A stretch of DNA of 64,000 nt from Sinorhizobium fredii (GCF_002944405.1 NZ_CP024310.1:744001-808000), one strand, 5' to 3'. Shown: positions 9,439 through 18,190, numbered from the stretch's first letter. Notes: generated by a model from the letters alone, not told the origin. A program made the numbers and translations.

Positions 9439-10006
9439 CGTCAGTTCCTCCCTTCGAAGGGCACAGCCTGTCGGGCCTATCCCGACGGTCGGTACACCGC
9501 GCTCATCGGCAAGCACGACGCATCAACAGACGGTTCAGGGTCTTTGCGATCTCGGTCGGTCCTGCAGGAGATGCAGGCTCGCGGCGATACCGAATCAACG
9601 AGGTCGATGCCCCGCTCCAGGATCGGCGGCAATTGCTCGTCCTGTAAAAGTCGGAACGGTCGGAGACTGCCGTTGCTAGGACCGCATTCGGGGGCGGGCG
9701 GCAGCCCGGGAAAGGCAAGTATACGACTGAATATCCGTAAATGCTGAAATGCAGCCAAATCAGTAACAACCATGTCGCCAGTGTACGGGCAACCGGCCCT
9801 CATGGAAACAGGTTTTGATATCAATTGGGGACGCGCAAGGCCGCTGCCGTGATCGCCTTACGAGCGCAATCGTCGCGGTGCGGCGTATTTCGGCTTGTTC
9901 ATGTTACAACATTGACATAAAACGTTACCGCTTGTCCCAAGGCGCGTGTCACCCGCACTCAACCGCGAATTCGCATAGAATTTAATGCCTAGAGAAGGAG
10001 ACATTT
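9439..10006. other. Intergenic region exsE / xre
   Basis: About 570 bases with no convincing gene. Short open frames lack ribosome sites. TTGACA occurs at 9912-9917, and a TAGAAT box (9976-9981) lies just before the strong ribosome site GAAGGAGA of the XRE gene. The two boxes are too far apart to be one promoter. Confidence 0.45.
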
Positions 10007-10258
10007 ATGTCCATTTCACCCTCCAGCATTGGCCACAAGCACGCCTCTGCCATAGTCGGCGGCGATATCGCCGCTCGCGTCAGGGCCGCTCGTGAGGCCG
10101 TCGGCTACAGTATCGAAGATCTTGCCGTCACCTGTGGTCTCGCCAATGCTGAAATCAGCGAAATTGAAAGCGGCATGGATAATAGTCCGGCAAAACTGAA
10201 GCGAATCGCCATAGCCCTTCAGGTGCCGATTTCGGACTTCCTGCCCGGCGAAATCTGA
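10007..10258 (+). CDS. Small XRE-family helix-turn-helix protein
   Basis: An 83-residue protein consisting almost only of a HTH-3 domain (about 20-78: RVRAAREAVGYSIEDLA, then the second helix around LANAEISEIESG). It probably binds DNA as a dimer. A clear ribosome site (AGAAGGAGA) precedes the ATG. It stands alone and is convergent with the sigma factor gene. Targets are not apparent; autoregulation is common in such stand-alone HTH proteins. Confidence 0.8.
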   Translation: MSISPSSIGHKHASAIVGGDIAARVRAAREAVGYSIEDLAVTCGLANAEISEIESGMDNSPAKLKRIAIALQVPISDFLPGEI

Positions 10259-10263
10259 TTGAA

Positions 10264-10295
10264 CGACCGGCCGGCGAGATGCGTCGGCCGGGTCG
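10264..10295. terminator. Terminator-like hairpin between xre and sigma factor genes
   Basis: Nine or ten GC-rich base pairs with one bulge (GACCGGCCG against CGGCCGGGTC) enclose an 11-base loop between two convergent genes. No T-run follows. Confidence 0.5.
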
Positions 10296-10338
10296 CCCTC
10301 CGTTCCCCAATTCTTCTGAGATCGCTCATCGCCTCCGG

Positions 10339-11196
10339 CTAATGCAGGTGCCGGAGTTTGTCGGGGTTGCGCACGACATAGATCGCGGCGACTCTTCCGT
10401 TTTCGATTTCGAGTGCGGTCGTCTGGAGTTCGCCGTCGGCTTCGAGCGTGACGAAGCCCGGCAGACCATTGACGAAGCCGGCGCGAACGAGTTTCGAGCC
10501 GTTCTTGCGGAACAATCCCGCCAGATATTCGTGCACCTTCATCACCGCATCATACCCGATGATCGGCCGTATGGCCGCCGACCGCTTGCCGCCGCCGTCG
10601 GAATGGAGGCTGACATCGGCCGCCAGCATGGTGCCGAGCGCCTTCATGTCGCCGCTGCGCGATGCGTCGAAGAATGCCTTCGCCAGCTCGAGGCCGCGCT
10701 CCTTCTCGACCCGAAAGCGCGGCCGCGCCTCGCGGACATGGGTGCGCGCGCGGGCGGCGAGTTGCCGGCAGGCGGCCGGATCGCGCTCTATGGTCGTCGC
10801 GACCTCCTCGAAAGCCAGTCCGAACACGTCATGCAGCAAAAAGGCGGCGCGCTCGAGCGGCGAGAGGCGCTCCAGCGCCAGCATCAGCGGCAAGGTGACG
10901 TCCTCCTCTTCCTCCTCTTCCACGACAGGATCGGGGAGCCAGGGCCCCACATAGGTCTCGCGCTGGCGCCGGGCCGATTTCAGCTGATCGAGGCACAGCC
11001 GCGTCACGGTGCGACGCAGGAACGCCTCGGGCTCCCTGACCGCGGCGCGGTTGGCCCCCATCCAGCGGATGAAGGCCTCCTGCAGCACGTCCTCGGCATC
11101 GGCAACGGAGCCCAGCATACGATAGGCAACGCGCATCAGCTTCGGACGCAGCGGGTCGAAACCCGCCGCTGCATCTTCGTGCCCGGTGACGGCCAT
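10339..11196 (-). CDS. ECF41-family RNA polymerase sigma factor
   Basis: A 285-residue extracytoplasmic-function sigma factor. Region 2 lies at about 15-80 (AYRMLGSVADAEDVLQEAF) and region 4 at about 105-165. A SnoaL-like C-terminal domain of about 110 residues follows. The ECF41 hallmarks DGGGK after region 4 and NPDKL near the C terminus are both present. In that family the C-terminal domain controls activity in place of a separate anti-sigma factor. The start ATG (11196) overlaps the stop of the upstream AhpD-like gene (TGATG), so the two are translationally coupled. A homopolymeric run of Glu (about 6) sits between regions 2 and 4. Confidence 0.9.
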   Translation of the reverse strand: MAVTGHEDAAAGFDPLRPKLMRVAYRMLGSVADAEDVLQEAFIRWMGANRAAVREPEAFLRRTVTRLCLDQLKSARRQRETYVGPWLPDPVVEEEEEEDVTLPLMLALERLSPLERAAFLLHDVFGLAFEEVATTIERDPAACRQLAARARTHVREARPRFRVEKERGLELAKAFFDASRSGDMKALGTMLAADVSLHSDGGGKRSAAIRPIIGYDAVMKVHEYLAGLFRKNGSKLVRAGFVNGLPGFVTLEADGELQTTALEIENGRVAAIYVVRNPDKLRHLH

Positions 11197-11666
11197 CAGG
11201 CGACCGCCTTGGCAGCGGCCGCTGCCGCGGCCGGATCGACCCATAGGCCGAAGCCGACCGCGAGGCGGTTCCAGCCGTTGATGACATTGACCATCAGCGT
11301 GAGCTTCACCTGCTCCTCCTCCGTGAAGTGAGCCTGCAGGGCCTGGTAGGCGCTTTCATGCACATGTCCTTCCGACAGCCGCGTCAGCGCCTCGGTCCAG
11401 CCGAGCGCGGCCCGTTCGCGATCCGTATAGCACGGCGCCTCGCGCCAGGCCGACAGCAGATAGATCCGCTGCTCGGTCTCGCCCTTCGCGCGCGCTTCCG
11501 CCGTATGCATGTTGATGCAGTTGGCGCAGGCATTGATCTGCGATGCGCGGATCTTGACGAGTTCGATCAGGCTGGCCTCGAGGCTCGAAGCGACGGCGAG
11601 CGAGGTGCTCATCCAGTTCTTCATGAGGGCGGGGGCGGCGGCGAAAGGATCAAGTTTGGCAGTCAT
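11196..11666 (-). CDS. AhpD-like carboxymuconolactone decarboxylase-family protein
   Basis: A 156-residue alkylhydroperoxidase-like protein with the redox motif CANC followed by INMH (Cys-x-x-Cys with nearby His), near residues 47-54. It is the classic partner and target of ECF41 sigma factors (carboxymuconolactone decarboxylase, oxidoreductase or epimerase genes). An ECF41-type promoter lies just upstream and the ribosome site AGAGGAAG precedes the ATG. Peroxide or disulfide chemistry is likely; the substrate is unknown. Confidence 0.87.
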   Translation of the reverse strand: MTAKLDPFAAAPALMKNWMSTSLAVASSLEASLIELVKIRASQINACANCINMHTAEARAKGETEQRIYLLSAWREAPCYTDRERAALGWTEALTRLSEGHVHESAYQALQAHFTEEEQVKLTLMVNVINGWNRLAVGFGLWVDPAAAAAAAKAVA

Positions 11667-11697
11667 GATGGCTTCCTCTTGTTGGTTACCACATCAT

Positions 11698-11725
11698 GAC
11701 GAGACGGGACCCTGCAAGTGTGACA
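11698..11725 (-). promoter_or_regulatory. ECF41-type promoter
   Basis: On the minus strand TGTCACA (11725-11719) is followed after 17 bases by CGTC (11701-11698), about 30 bases before the AhpD-like start codon. TGTCACA and CGTC are the reported -35 and -10 elements of ECF41 promoters, implying autoregulation of the two-gene operon. Confidence 0.7.
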
Positions 11726-11778
11726 TGGACGCCGACTTTTTTATCTCCCATTGACGGCCTTAGACGTCGAAAAGCGTT

Positions 11779-11811
11779 AAGGCCATGGGATCGCTCGGAT
11801 CCCATGGCCTT
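11779..11811. terminator. Perfect 14-bp stem-loop downstream of the chemoreceptor
   Basis: AAGGCCATGGGATC (11779-11792) and GATCCCATGGCCTT (11798-11811) pair perfectly around the loop GCTCG. It lies after the chemoreceptor stop (minus strand) and before the sigma operon promoter. It fits a terminator, although no strict T-run follows. Confidence 0.6.
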
Positions 11812-11864
11812 TGGCACTGGTTCGACAGGGGCGTCTATTCCGGCATATGGCCGTCGGCCAGCCG

Positions 11865-13814
11865 TCAAAACTCCTCCCAGTCCTCCGCCGCGGCTGCGGC
11901 CGTCGCCTTGCCGCCAAAGGCGCCGGCGATCTTCCGGCCGAGGGCGCGGGCAGGAGACGCGACCGGCTTGCTGTCCGGTGTTGCTGCACGGGCTGTCTGC
12001 GCGGGAGCCGAGAGCTGGGCGGCGGCGTCGAGCCGGAACTGACCGACGAGGTCGCGCAGTTTCGACGCTTCCTGCGCCAGCGAGACGGCAGCGGCGCTGG
12101 ACTGCTCCACCATCGCCGCATTCTGCTGCGTCGTCTGGTCCATCTGGTTGACGGCGGTGTTGATTTCGGCAAGCCCGGTCGACTGTTCCCTGGCCGAGAT
12201 TGCGATTGCTTCCATATGGGCATTGATCTCTACGATGAAGCCGCCGATCGTTTTCAATGCCTCGCCCGTGTCGCGCACCAGCTTGACGCCGCTCCCGACA
12301 TCGGCGGAGGAGTTCTGGATCAGGCCCTTGATCTCCTTGGCGGCTTGGGCCGAGCGTTGGGCGAGTTCCCGCACTTCCTGGGCGACGACCGCGAAGCCCT
12401 TGCCGGCCTCGCCGGCGCGGGCGGCTTCGACGCCGGCATTCAGCGCCAGGAGGTTGGTCTGGAAGGCGATCTCGTCGATCACCCCGATTATGTTGGAGAT
12501 CTGCTGCGAGCTCTCCTCGATTTTGTTCATCGCCCCTTCTGCCTGGGAAACGACCTCGGCCGAATGAACCGCCGAGTGATTGGCCCGGCTGGCGACGGTG
12601 CGGGCTTCCTCGGTACGCTTGGTCGAGTTGCCGACGTTCGCTGTGATCTGGTCCAGGGCCGCGGCGGTTTCTTCCAGCGAGGCGGCCTGCTGCTCGGTGC
12701 GCTGGGAAAGATCGTTCGCACCCGACGAAATCTCCCTCGTGCCATTGTCCATGCTGTGCACCGAGACGGCGACGGCACTGATGGTGCGGCTCAGTTGATC
12801 GACCGTCGCGTTGAAATCGGCGCGAAGGGGCTCGTATTCGGCCGCGAAGGCTGCATTGATCCGGCAGGCGAGGTCGCCATGGGCGAGCCGCTTCAATGCG
12901 TCGCCAAGCGTCGACGTCGCGAGACGCAATTGCTCCGCCTCGCGAGCGGTCCGCTCCTGCTCCGCCTGACGGTTGCGCTCGGCCGTGGCCCGCATCTCCT
13001 CGGACTGGCCCTCCAGTTCGCGAGCCTTGAGGCCATTGTCCTTGAAGACCTGAACGGCCGCGGCCATCTTGCCGATCTCGTCGCGGCGCTCGGTTCCCTC
13101 GACGTCAACGTCGAGATTGCCGCCGGCGAGAACCGCCATCAGGTCGCGAAGGGCGTTGATCGGTTTCACGATCCACGAATTTACAGCAAAATAGGAGGCT
13201 GTCAGAACAAGGGCGAGCCCACCGAACAGGATCAGGAGCGTATTGTTGCTGGTTGATGTCGAAACGATCGTGAGGTCGTCGCTGGCCTTGAGTGCGGCCT
13301 GCTCCAAAGTCCGTGTCTCGGTGACGATTTGCTCGGCCAGTTGTGGAAAGCCGGGTTGGCATTCGGTCGCGAATGTCTTGACCGCCGACATCGTTTCCAT
13401 TGCATTCGTCGTTTTCGATCCTTGATCGAGGGCTCGTGCGCACTGCTTTTCAAGGATGTCCAGACCAGCCTGCTTGAATTCCGGGATATGTTTGTTCTCG
13501 GGACTTGCCTGCGCGGCGACGTCCATCAGTTCCGAGAAAGTCTGCTTGGCCCCGGCCAGTTCGGAGTTGGCTTGCTCGACCGCCTTGGGATCGGTCAGCA
13601 TGATGCTGTCGGCAATCGCTGCTCGGGCTCGCTGCAAGGCCCGGCCCGCCGAGGCCATGTTTTGCGCTGCGCGAACCTGCTCGACGAGCAAATTCGAATA
13701 GCCGCCGTCAATCTTCATGATCTGTATTGAGGCGTAGAAGCCGGTGCCTAACGAAAACAAACCGAAGGCGCCGAGGATGACCAGCATCTTGAGAATAGTC
13801 GACCAATTTTTCAT
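11865..13814 (-). CDS. Methyl-accepting chemotaxis protein
   Basis: A 649-residue transmembrane chemoreceptor. It has an N-terminal helix (about 9-30), a periplasmic four-helix-type sensor (30-190), a second helix (190-212), HAMP (212-265), a second HAMP-like stretch around 300-350, and a signalling domain with the conserved hairpin core [20 protein letters not shown] near 440-465. It ends in DWEEF, which resembles the C-terminal pentapeptide tether (NWETF type) that recruits CheR or CheB. No ligand can be read from the sensor. The gene is monocistronic, with a hairpin beyond its stop. Confidence 0.93.
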   Translation of the reverse strand: MKNWSTILKMLVILGAFGLFSLGTGFYASIQIMKIDGGYSNLLVEQVRAAQNMASAGRALQRARAAIADSIMLTDPKAVEQANSELAGAKQTFSELMDVAAQASPENKHIPEFKQAGLDILEKQCARALDQGSKTTNAMETMSAVKTFATECQPGFPQLAEQIVTETRTLEQAALKASDDLTIVSTSTSNNTLLILFGGLALVLTASYFAVNSWIVKPINALRDLMAVLAGGNLDVDVEGTERRDEIGKMAAAVQVFKDNGLKARELEGQSEEMRATAERNRQAEQERTAREAEQLRLATSTLGDALKRLAHGDLACRINAAFAAEYEPLRADFNATVDQLSRTISAVAVSVHSMDNGTREISSGANDLSQRTEQQAASLEETAAALDQITANVGNSTKRTEEARTVASRANHSAVHSAEVVSQAEGAMNKIEESSQQISNIIGVIDEIAFQTNLLALNAGVEAARAGEAGKGFAVVAQEVRELAQRSAQAAKEIKGLIQNSSADVGSGVKLVRDTGEALKTIGGFIVEINAHMEAIAISAREQSTGLAEINTAVNQMDQTTQQNAAMVEQSSAAAVSLAQEASKLRDLVGQFRLDAAAQLSAPAQTARAATPDSKPVASPARALGRKIAGAFGGKATAAAAAEDWEEF

Positions 13815-14026
13815 TGCCTTGTCCTGAGCACGAATGAGAGAGGTTGGAGAGGCCCCTCAAATCATTCGAGCGGCAGGAGTCGCGAGAGGCTGCCTGAGGC
13901 AGCATTGGCGCCACGTTTCCGCATCAAGAGGTTGCGAAGATTAATGAAGCTTCACAGCTTTACCGAGAAGGCAGCGAAACCCTCGCGAATTGGATAGGAA
14001 TGCGGAAATCGGATAGCTCCCTGTCT

Positions 14027-14053
14027 TGCCCCGCCGCCTGCAGTGGCGGGGCA
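14027..14053. terminator. Terminator-like hairpin after the cupin gene
   Basis: A 9-bp stem (TGCCCCGCC against GGCGGGGCA) with a nine-base loop lies 24 bases beyond the stop of the minus-strand cupin gene. Confidence 0.55.
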
Positions 14054-14076
14054 GTGTCTCCGAGCGCTCGGGCGGC

Positions 14077-14547
14077 TCACTGCGATTTTTGCGGGTCGTC
14101 AGCCGGATTGACATACTTGATGCCCCACGGACCGTTGGTGGTAATCTGCACCACGGTCTCTTCATCGAAATAGGCAAAATGGGCCATGTTGGGCGGCAAG
14201 GCGAAGAAACTGCCTGCCGGCAATGCCTTGGCGGCACTCCGATCGGCCGTTTCGCCCATTCCCAGATTAATGGTCCCTGATATGACCGTGACCACTTCGT
14301 CCGCCGGATGCGTGTGCGGTGCGACCACATAGCCGGACGGGGCCTTCAGCCGAAGGGCGAACAAGCCTTCCTTGCTGGGATCGCCGAACAGGACTGCAAT
14401 TTCTGCTCCGGCGGGCAATATCTTTGGCGCCGGCGCCCACTTGACATCACCGGGAGCGATCATTGTGTGCGCATCCTCTGCCGAGGCAAAGGTGACGATC
14501 CCGAAGAATACGGGCAATCCGACTGCACATATCGATGCGATTTTCAT
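14077..14547 (-). CDS. Secreted cupin-domain protein
   Basis: A 156-residue protein with a signal peptide (about 1-23, ending FASA-ED). A single cupin barrel follows, with the metal-binding motif HTHPADEVVTVISG (two His plus Glu) and a second motif around PPNMAHFAYF. It is probably a periplasmic small-molecule binding or oxidising protein. The ATG at 14547 has GGGAGG seven bases upstream. It is divergent from the rrf2 gene, whose upstream palindrome lies in the shared region. A second secreted cupin lies at 16356. Confidence 0.8.
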   Translation of the reverse strand: MKIASICAVGLPVFFGIVTFASAEDAHTMIAPGDVKWAPAPKILPAGAEIAVLFGDPSKEGLFALRLKAPSGYVVAPHTHPADEVVTVISGTINLGMGETADRSAAKALPAGSFFALPPNMAHFAYFDEETVVQITTNGPWGIKYVNPADDPQKSQ

Positions 14548-14735
14548 GATGGACCTCCCTCTGGCGCAGCCGCCCTGGCTGGGCGCCGGGGCGGGCTCGC
14601 GAAACGTTTGAGGGTAAGCCCGCAGGCACCCTCCGGGCAAGCGTTCCCGATCATCGAGGAACCTTGCGCATACGCCAGTCCGTCGCCTAACCTGTAGTAA
14701 GCGGCAGGCGTTGTGTTTACAGATACGACAAATAG

Positions 14736-14750
14736 GGATATCTATTATCC
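14736..14750. promoter_or_regulatory. Palindromic operator GGATA-N5-TATCC upstream of rrf2
   Basis: GGATA-TCTAT-TATCC, followed by GTAATA, lies 38 bases before the Rrf2 start. Two more copies of the same palindrome lie at 18157 and 18176 before an AhpD-like operon. This suggests a shared regulator, most simply the Rrf2 protein itself. Confidence 0.65.
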
Positions 14751-14788
14751 GTAATAGCTGTCGATCAGCATCGACCCGGTAATTTTCG

Positions 14789-15277
14789 ATGATCCTGAAA
14801 AGTCAAGTGGAATGGGCACTGCATTGTTGCGCCATTCTCGCCGGCCTGCCCAAGGGCCGCTATCTGTCGACCAAGGCACTTGCCGAATTCCATGGGGTCC
14901 CGAAGGAATACCTATCCAAGGCGCTGCAAAGCCTGTCGCAGGCCGGGCTTGTGCATACGACGCTCGGACCTTCGGGCGGCTACCGTCTGGCCAGGACACC
15001 GGACGAGCTGACGTTCCTTGATATCGTCGAGGCGGTGGAGGGCAAGGCACGCACCTTCGTCTGCAACAATATCCGCGCCAACAACCCGTGCCGCCCGCAA
15101 GGCTATTGCGAAAGCGCCCCTTGCGCGGTGGCGCGTGTGATGTGGGAGGCAGACGAAGCATGGCGCGAAAAGCTCCGAAGTGTGCAACTGTCGGATCTCA
15201 TCGACACCTTGGCTAAGGAGGTTCCGGCGGAGCTTTGGAAAAAAAGCTTCGAGTGGGTTCTAGAGCGTGCCGGTTGA
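14789..15277 (+). CDS. Rrf2-family transcriptional regulator
   Basis: A 162-residue Rrf2 protein with an N-terminal winged helix-turn-helix (about 1-75, including LSKALQSLSQAGLV and the wing GPSGGYRLA). A cysteine-containing region follows at about 92-113 (C-x10-C-x6-C-x4-C). The cysteines could hold an Fe-S cluster or sense thiol or nitrosative stress, as in NsrR, RirA or IscR, but spacing differs from those I know. It probably controls its own gene and the AhpD/NmrA/cupin operon through GGATA-N5-TATCC. Its 3' end overlaps the convergent mscS-like gene by 18 bases. Confidence 0.88.
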   Translation: MILKSQVEWALHCCAILAGLPKGRYLSTKALAEFHGVPKEYLSKALQSLSQAGLVHTTLGPSGGYRLARTPDELTFLDIVEAVEGKARTFVCNNIRANNPCRPQGYCESAPCAVARVMWEADEAWREKLRSVQLSDLIDTLAKEVPAELWKKSFEWVLERAG

Positions 15278-16285
15278 GCGCGAACCCATGACGGCCTGCG
15301 GTTCTTTGTCCGGCGAAGTGAGCGCGTAGAGATAACTCTGGGGCGGCAGTGCGAAGGAGAGGCCACTTTCCTTGCAGTGACGGTCGACCTGATCGATGAC
15401 TTCGTTTCTCGCCGCCGTTCGGTTGGCCGGACCAGCTACGCGAAACAGCAGCTCCGCTTCGATCGCCACAGCGTCGATTGCCTTGAGACCGACGCTGGGC
15501 GGCGGGTCCTGGACGATCCGCTGGCAGTCTTCGAGCGCGGTTCGCAGCACCTCCTCGACAAAGTGCGGCACATGCGTTGCCGCGATACGGACGGTCACGA
15601 AGATCTGATGCGTCTCGTCCGGGCGGCTGAGGTTGGTCAATCCAACCTTCGCCAGCGCGCTGTTCGGCAGGACGATGACATTGTTGGCGAGCGTGAGCAG
15701 ATGGGTGGAACGCCAATTGTTTTCGACGACACGCCCTTCGGTTCCGTCGTCGAGCTGTATCCAGTCGCCGATGGCGAAGGGACGGCCAAGCGTCAGTGCG
15801 ACGCCGGAGAACAGGTCGCCAAGCGTATTCTGCAGGGCAAGGCCGAGGATAATGGCGACTACGCCGGAGGTTGCCGTCAGCGTGCCGATCGGCGCACCGA
15901 AGACGAAGCCCATGATGGACAGTGCCACACCCAGATAGACGATGCCGATGATCAGGTCCTGAAACAGGCGCGCTTCCCGCGGCCTGCGGTCGAGCACGAT
16001 GTAGATGCGCACGAATCCGATGGTCGCCCAGGCGAGATGCGTCCACCAGAGAACTCTTGCAGACGTCGCCAGGAATGCAGCGAGCCCGTTCAGATGTGCC
16101 TCGTCCACCCGGTGCGGCTGGATCCCGCTGAAGCCGAGTGTGGCGGTCATGGCGGTGAAAAACAGAATCTGGACGATCAACCGCGCGGTCGGACGCCCGC
16201 GCCCCTGCAGATGCCACACGACAATGCCGGCAATCCCAAGCAGATTGATCAGCAGGAACGGCAGAGAAAGAGGATCGGCGAACAT
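15260..16285 (-). CDS. Small-conductance mechanosensitive channel (MscS family)
   Basis: A 341-residue membrane protein. Four hydrophobic helices (about 5-150) are followed by the pore-lining helix with Ala/Gly pattern (TLTATSGVVAIILGLALQNT, then GDLFSGVAL) and the MscS beta domain (FAIGDWIQLDDGTEGRVVE). It releases solutes under osmotic downshock. The start is uncertain: ATG 16285 is chosen by hydrophobicity, while ATGs further upstream (such as 16339) are possible. It lies downstream of the second cupin in the same direction and may be the last gene of that operon. Confidence 0.85.
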   Translation of the reverse strand: MFADPLSLPFLLINLLGIAGIVVWHLQGRGRPTARLIVQILFFTAMTATLGFSGIQPHRVDEAHLNGLAAFLATSARVLWWTHLAWATIGFVRIYIVLDRRPREARLFQDLIIGIVYLGVALSIMGFVFGAPIGTLTATSGVVAIILGLALQNTLGDLFSGVALTLGRPFAIGDWIQLDDGTEGRVVENNWRSTHLLTLANNVIVLPNSALAKVGLTNLSRPDETHQIFVTVRIAATHVPHFVEEVLRTALEDCQRIVQDPPPSVGLKAIDAVAIEAELLFRVAGPANRTAARNEVIDQVDRHCKESGLSFALPPQSYLYALTSPDKEPQAVMGSRSTGTL

Positions 16286-16355
16286 GGCGGGCTCACTTGC
16301 AAGGATGTCCGGATCAAAAGCGGGCCGGATGCGCCGCATGCGGCCCCACTTCAAG

Positions 16356-16778
16356 TCATTTCTCGATCGGGAAGGTCAACTCCTTCTGAGCGGTATCGAC
16401 GACGAAGACCGCCAGCAGTTTGGCCGGCTTCGTCTCGCTGCCGTTTGCGCTCACGTCGTGACGGTCGCCGGGCATCTCAGAAAAACTCTCACCTGCCTGG
16501 TAGACCTTGGCCGGTCCGCCATTCACCTGGCTGCGGATGGATCCTTCGAGAACCGTTGCGTAGATGAAGGCGGAGCTCGGATGGGTGTGGGCTTCGGAAA
16601 ACCCGCCGGGACCATATTCGACCAGAACGCCCCTGATGCTCTTGCCCGGAACGTTCGGCAGTTGATGCTCATAGACGAGCGTAACCTTGTTGGCCTTGCC
16701 GGCGGGAGTGTCATGGGCCGCGGCAGACCCGGAAATCACTGCCGTGGCTGTCACGGCGGCGACGATCGACTTCATCAT
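16356..16778 (-). CDS. Secreted cupin-domain protein
   Basis: A 140-residue protein with a signal peptide (about 1-20, ISGSAAA-HD). A cupin barrel follows, with metal motif EAHTHPSSAFIYATVLEG and second motif PGDRHDVS. The ribosome site AGGAGC precedes the double ATG. It is the third gene after the AhpD-like and NmrA-like genes, all on the minus strand and closely spaced, so probably one operon under the GGATA-N5-TATCC palindromes. A periplasmic role in handling an oxidised or reactive small molecule is a guess. Confidence 0.78.
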   Translation of the reverse strand: MMKSIVAAVTATAVISGSAAAHDTPAGKANKVTLVYEHQLPNVPGKSIRGVLVEYGPGGFSEAHTHPSSAFIYATVLEGSIRSQVNGGPAKVYQAGESFSEMPGDRHDVSANGSETKPAKLLAVFVVDTAQKELTFPIEK

Positions 16779-16840
16779 CTCAAAGCTCCTGCATGGGTTG
16801 GACAGTGCGCCCGGGGGGGGCACTGCGCGCCGGCATCCGG

Positions 16841-17593
16841 TCATTTCCGTGCCGAGGTTGCGAACCAATGTTCGAAATTGATCCGGCCAAGACGCGGATT
16901 GTTGTCGGAAACGAGCGAGCCGTCCTCCAGCCGGGCTCCGAAGTAGCGTGCCTCGGGATCCGGCGTGACCTTACGGGCGTCGCCACTTGCCTTGAGATAG
17001 CGACCGACGAGGTCGCTCAGCCGCGACCGCTCGGGGCCGGCAATCTCAATCGTGCCGTTGACCGGCCGAGCAAGGGCAACGTCCGCCATGGCATCGGCGA
17101 CGTCGTCGGAGGCGATCGGTTGCACATAGGCTGGCGACAGATGCACCGTGTCGCCGACGGTGCCGGACTGGGCGATACCGCCGAGGAACTCCATGAACTG
17201 AGTCGAGTGAACGATCGTGTAGGGAACGCCTGAACCCTTGATCAGCCGTTCCTGAGCAAGCTTGGCGCGGAAATAGCCGCTCTCCTGCAGGCGTTCCGTA
17301 CCGACAACCGAAAGCGCGATGTGGTGCTTGACCCCGGCCGCTTTTTCCGCCGCAAGCAGATTGCGGCTAGACGTCTCGAAGAACTCCATCACCGCCTCGT
17401 CTTCGAAAGACGGCGAGTTTGCGAGGTCGATCACCACGTCGGTGCCCGCAAGCGCTTCGGCAAGTCCTTCGCCGGTGATGGTGTTGACGCCCGTGTTTGG
17501 AGAGGCGGCGATCACCTCATGACCCTGCTTGCGCAGGCGCTCGACTGTCTTCGAACCGATGAGGCCGGTTCCCCCTATGATGACGATTTTCAT
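16841..17593 (-). CDS. NmrA-like NAD(P)-binding protein (atypical short-chain dehydrogenase)
   Basis: A 250-residue Rossmann protein with the dinucleotide motif IGGTGLIGSKT at residues 5-15. It lacks an obvious Tyr-x-x-x-Lys pair, as is usual in the NmrA/HSCARG-like redox-sensing or quinone-reductase-like group. The ATG at 17593 has CCTCC (GGAGG on the coding strand) seven bases upstream; longer versions of the frame run into the AhpD gene's 3' region. It is the second gene of the AhpD-NmrA-cupin set. Oxidoreductase or epimerase genes beside AhpD genes are the usual ECF41-type partners, so it may also join that response. Confidence 0.82.
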   Translation of the reverse strand: MKIVIIGGTGLIGSKTVERLRKQGHEVIAASPNTGVNTITGEGLAEALAGTDVVIDLANSPSFEDEAVMEFFETSSRNLLAAEKAAGVKHHIALSVVGTERLQESGYFRAKLAQERLIKGSGVPYTIVHSTQFMEFLGGIAQSGTVGDTVHLSPAYVQPIASDDVADAMADVALARPVNGTIEIAGPERSRLSDLVGRYLKASGDARKVTPDPEARYFGARLEDGSLVSDNNPRLGRINFEHWFATSARK

Positions 17594-17658
17594 AAAAACA
17601 CCTCCGTTGCGGCAGCATTCGCGCCGCGTTGCTAGACGGGTCAGCGAAGGGCACAGAG

Positions 17659-18138
17659 TTAGTTCAGGCCGGCCTTGTCGAGACCGTAGAGCTTGTCGGC
17701 GGAACCGGGCACGTTCTTGAAGGAGATGCTGGCGCGATTCCATGCATTGATGACCATGATCGAGAACGTCAGGTCCGAGATTTCCTTCTCTGAAAGCTGG
17801 CCGCGCACCCGCTCATAGAGTTCGTCGGGGATGCCGCCTTCGGGCAGCCTCGTTACGGCTTCGGTCCAGGCAAGTGCGGCGCGCTCGCGGGGGATGAAAA
17901 GGTTCGACTCGCGCCAGATTGCAATGTGGTAAAGACGCAACTCGCTTTCGCCGTGAATTTTAGCTTCCTTCACATGCATGTCGAGGCAAAATCCGCAGCC
18001 GTTGATCTGCGATGCGCGGATATTGACGAGATCTCGGATCGTCTGATCGATGACGCTGTCTTTCAGGGTTATGCTGAGTTCCGAAAGCTTCTTGAAAAGC
18101 TCCGGCGATTGCTGGGCGTAGTTCAGGCGCTGGGTCAT
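17659..18138 (-). CDS. AhpD-like carboxymuconolactone decarboxylase-family protein
   Basis: A 159-residue alkylhydroperoxidase-like protein with redox motif CGFC followed by LDMH (about 48-55). It is a paralogue of the protein at 11196. Ribosome site GAGGAGA lies before ATG 18138. Two GGATA-N5-TATCC palindromes sit 19-52 bases upstream of the start, consistent with repression by the Rrf2 protein. It is the first gene of a likely operon with the NmrA-like and cupin genes and divergent from a LysR gene. Confidence 0.87.
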   Translation of the reverse strand: MTQRLNYAQQSPELFKKLSELSITLKDSVIDQTIRDLVNIRASQINGCGFCLDMHVKEAKIHGESELRLYHIAIWRESNLFIPRERAALAWTEAVTRLPEGGIPDELYERVRGQLSEKEISDLTFSIMVINAWNRASISFKNVPGSADKLYGLDKAGLN

Positions 18139-18156
18139 TGTTCTCTCCTCAATCAA

Positions 18157-18171
18157 GGATACCTGATATCC
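18157..18171. promoter_or_regulatory. Palindromic operator copy 1 (GGATA-CCTGA-TATCC)
   Basis: Perfect 5-bp arms with a 5-bp spacer, the same as the element before rrf2 (14736). It lies in the promoter region of the AhpD-like operon. Confidence 0.65.
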
Positions 18172-18175
18172 TTAT

Positions 18176-18190
18176 GGATAGAGAATATCC
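18176..18190. promoter_or_regulatory. Palindromic operator copy 2 (GGATA-GAGAA-TATCC)
   Basis: Centre-to-centre distance from copy 1 is 19 bases. It is followed by GTAATA exactly as in the rrf2 upstream copy, so the conserved element is longer than the palindrome. Confidence 0.65.

Noticed and set aside
9722..9742. AATATCCGTAAAT as a fourth Rrf2 site
   Set aside because: Only a half site (TATCC) is present; no GGATA arm at the right spacing.
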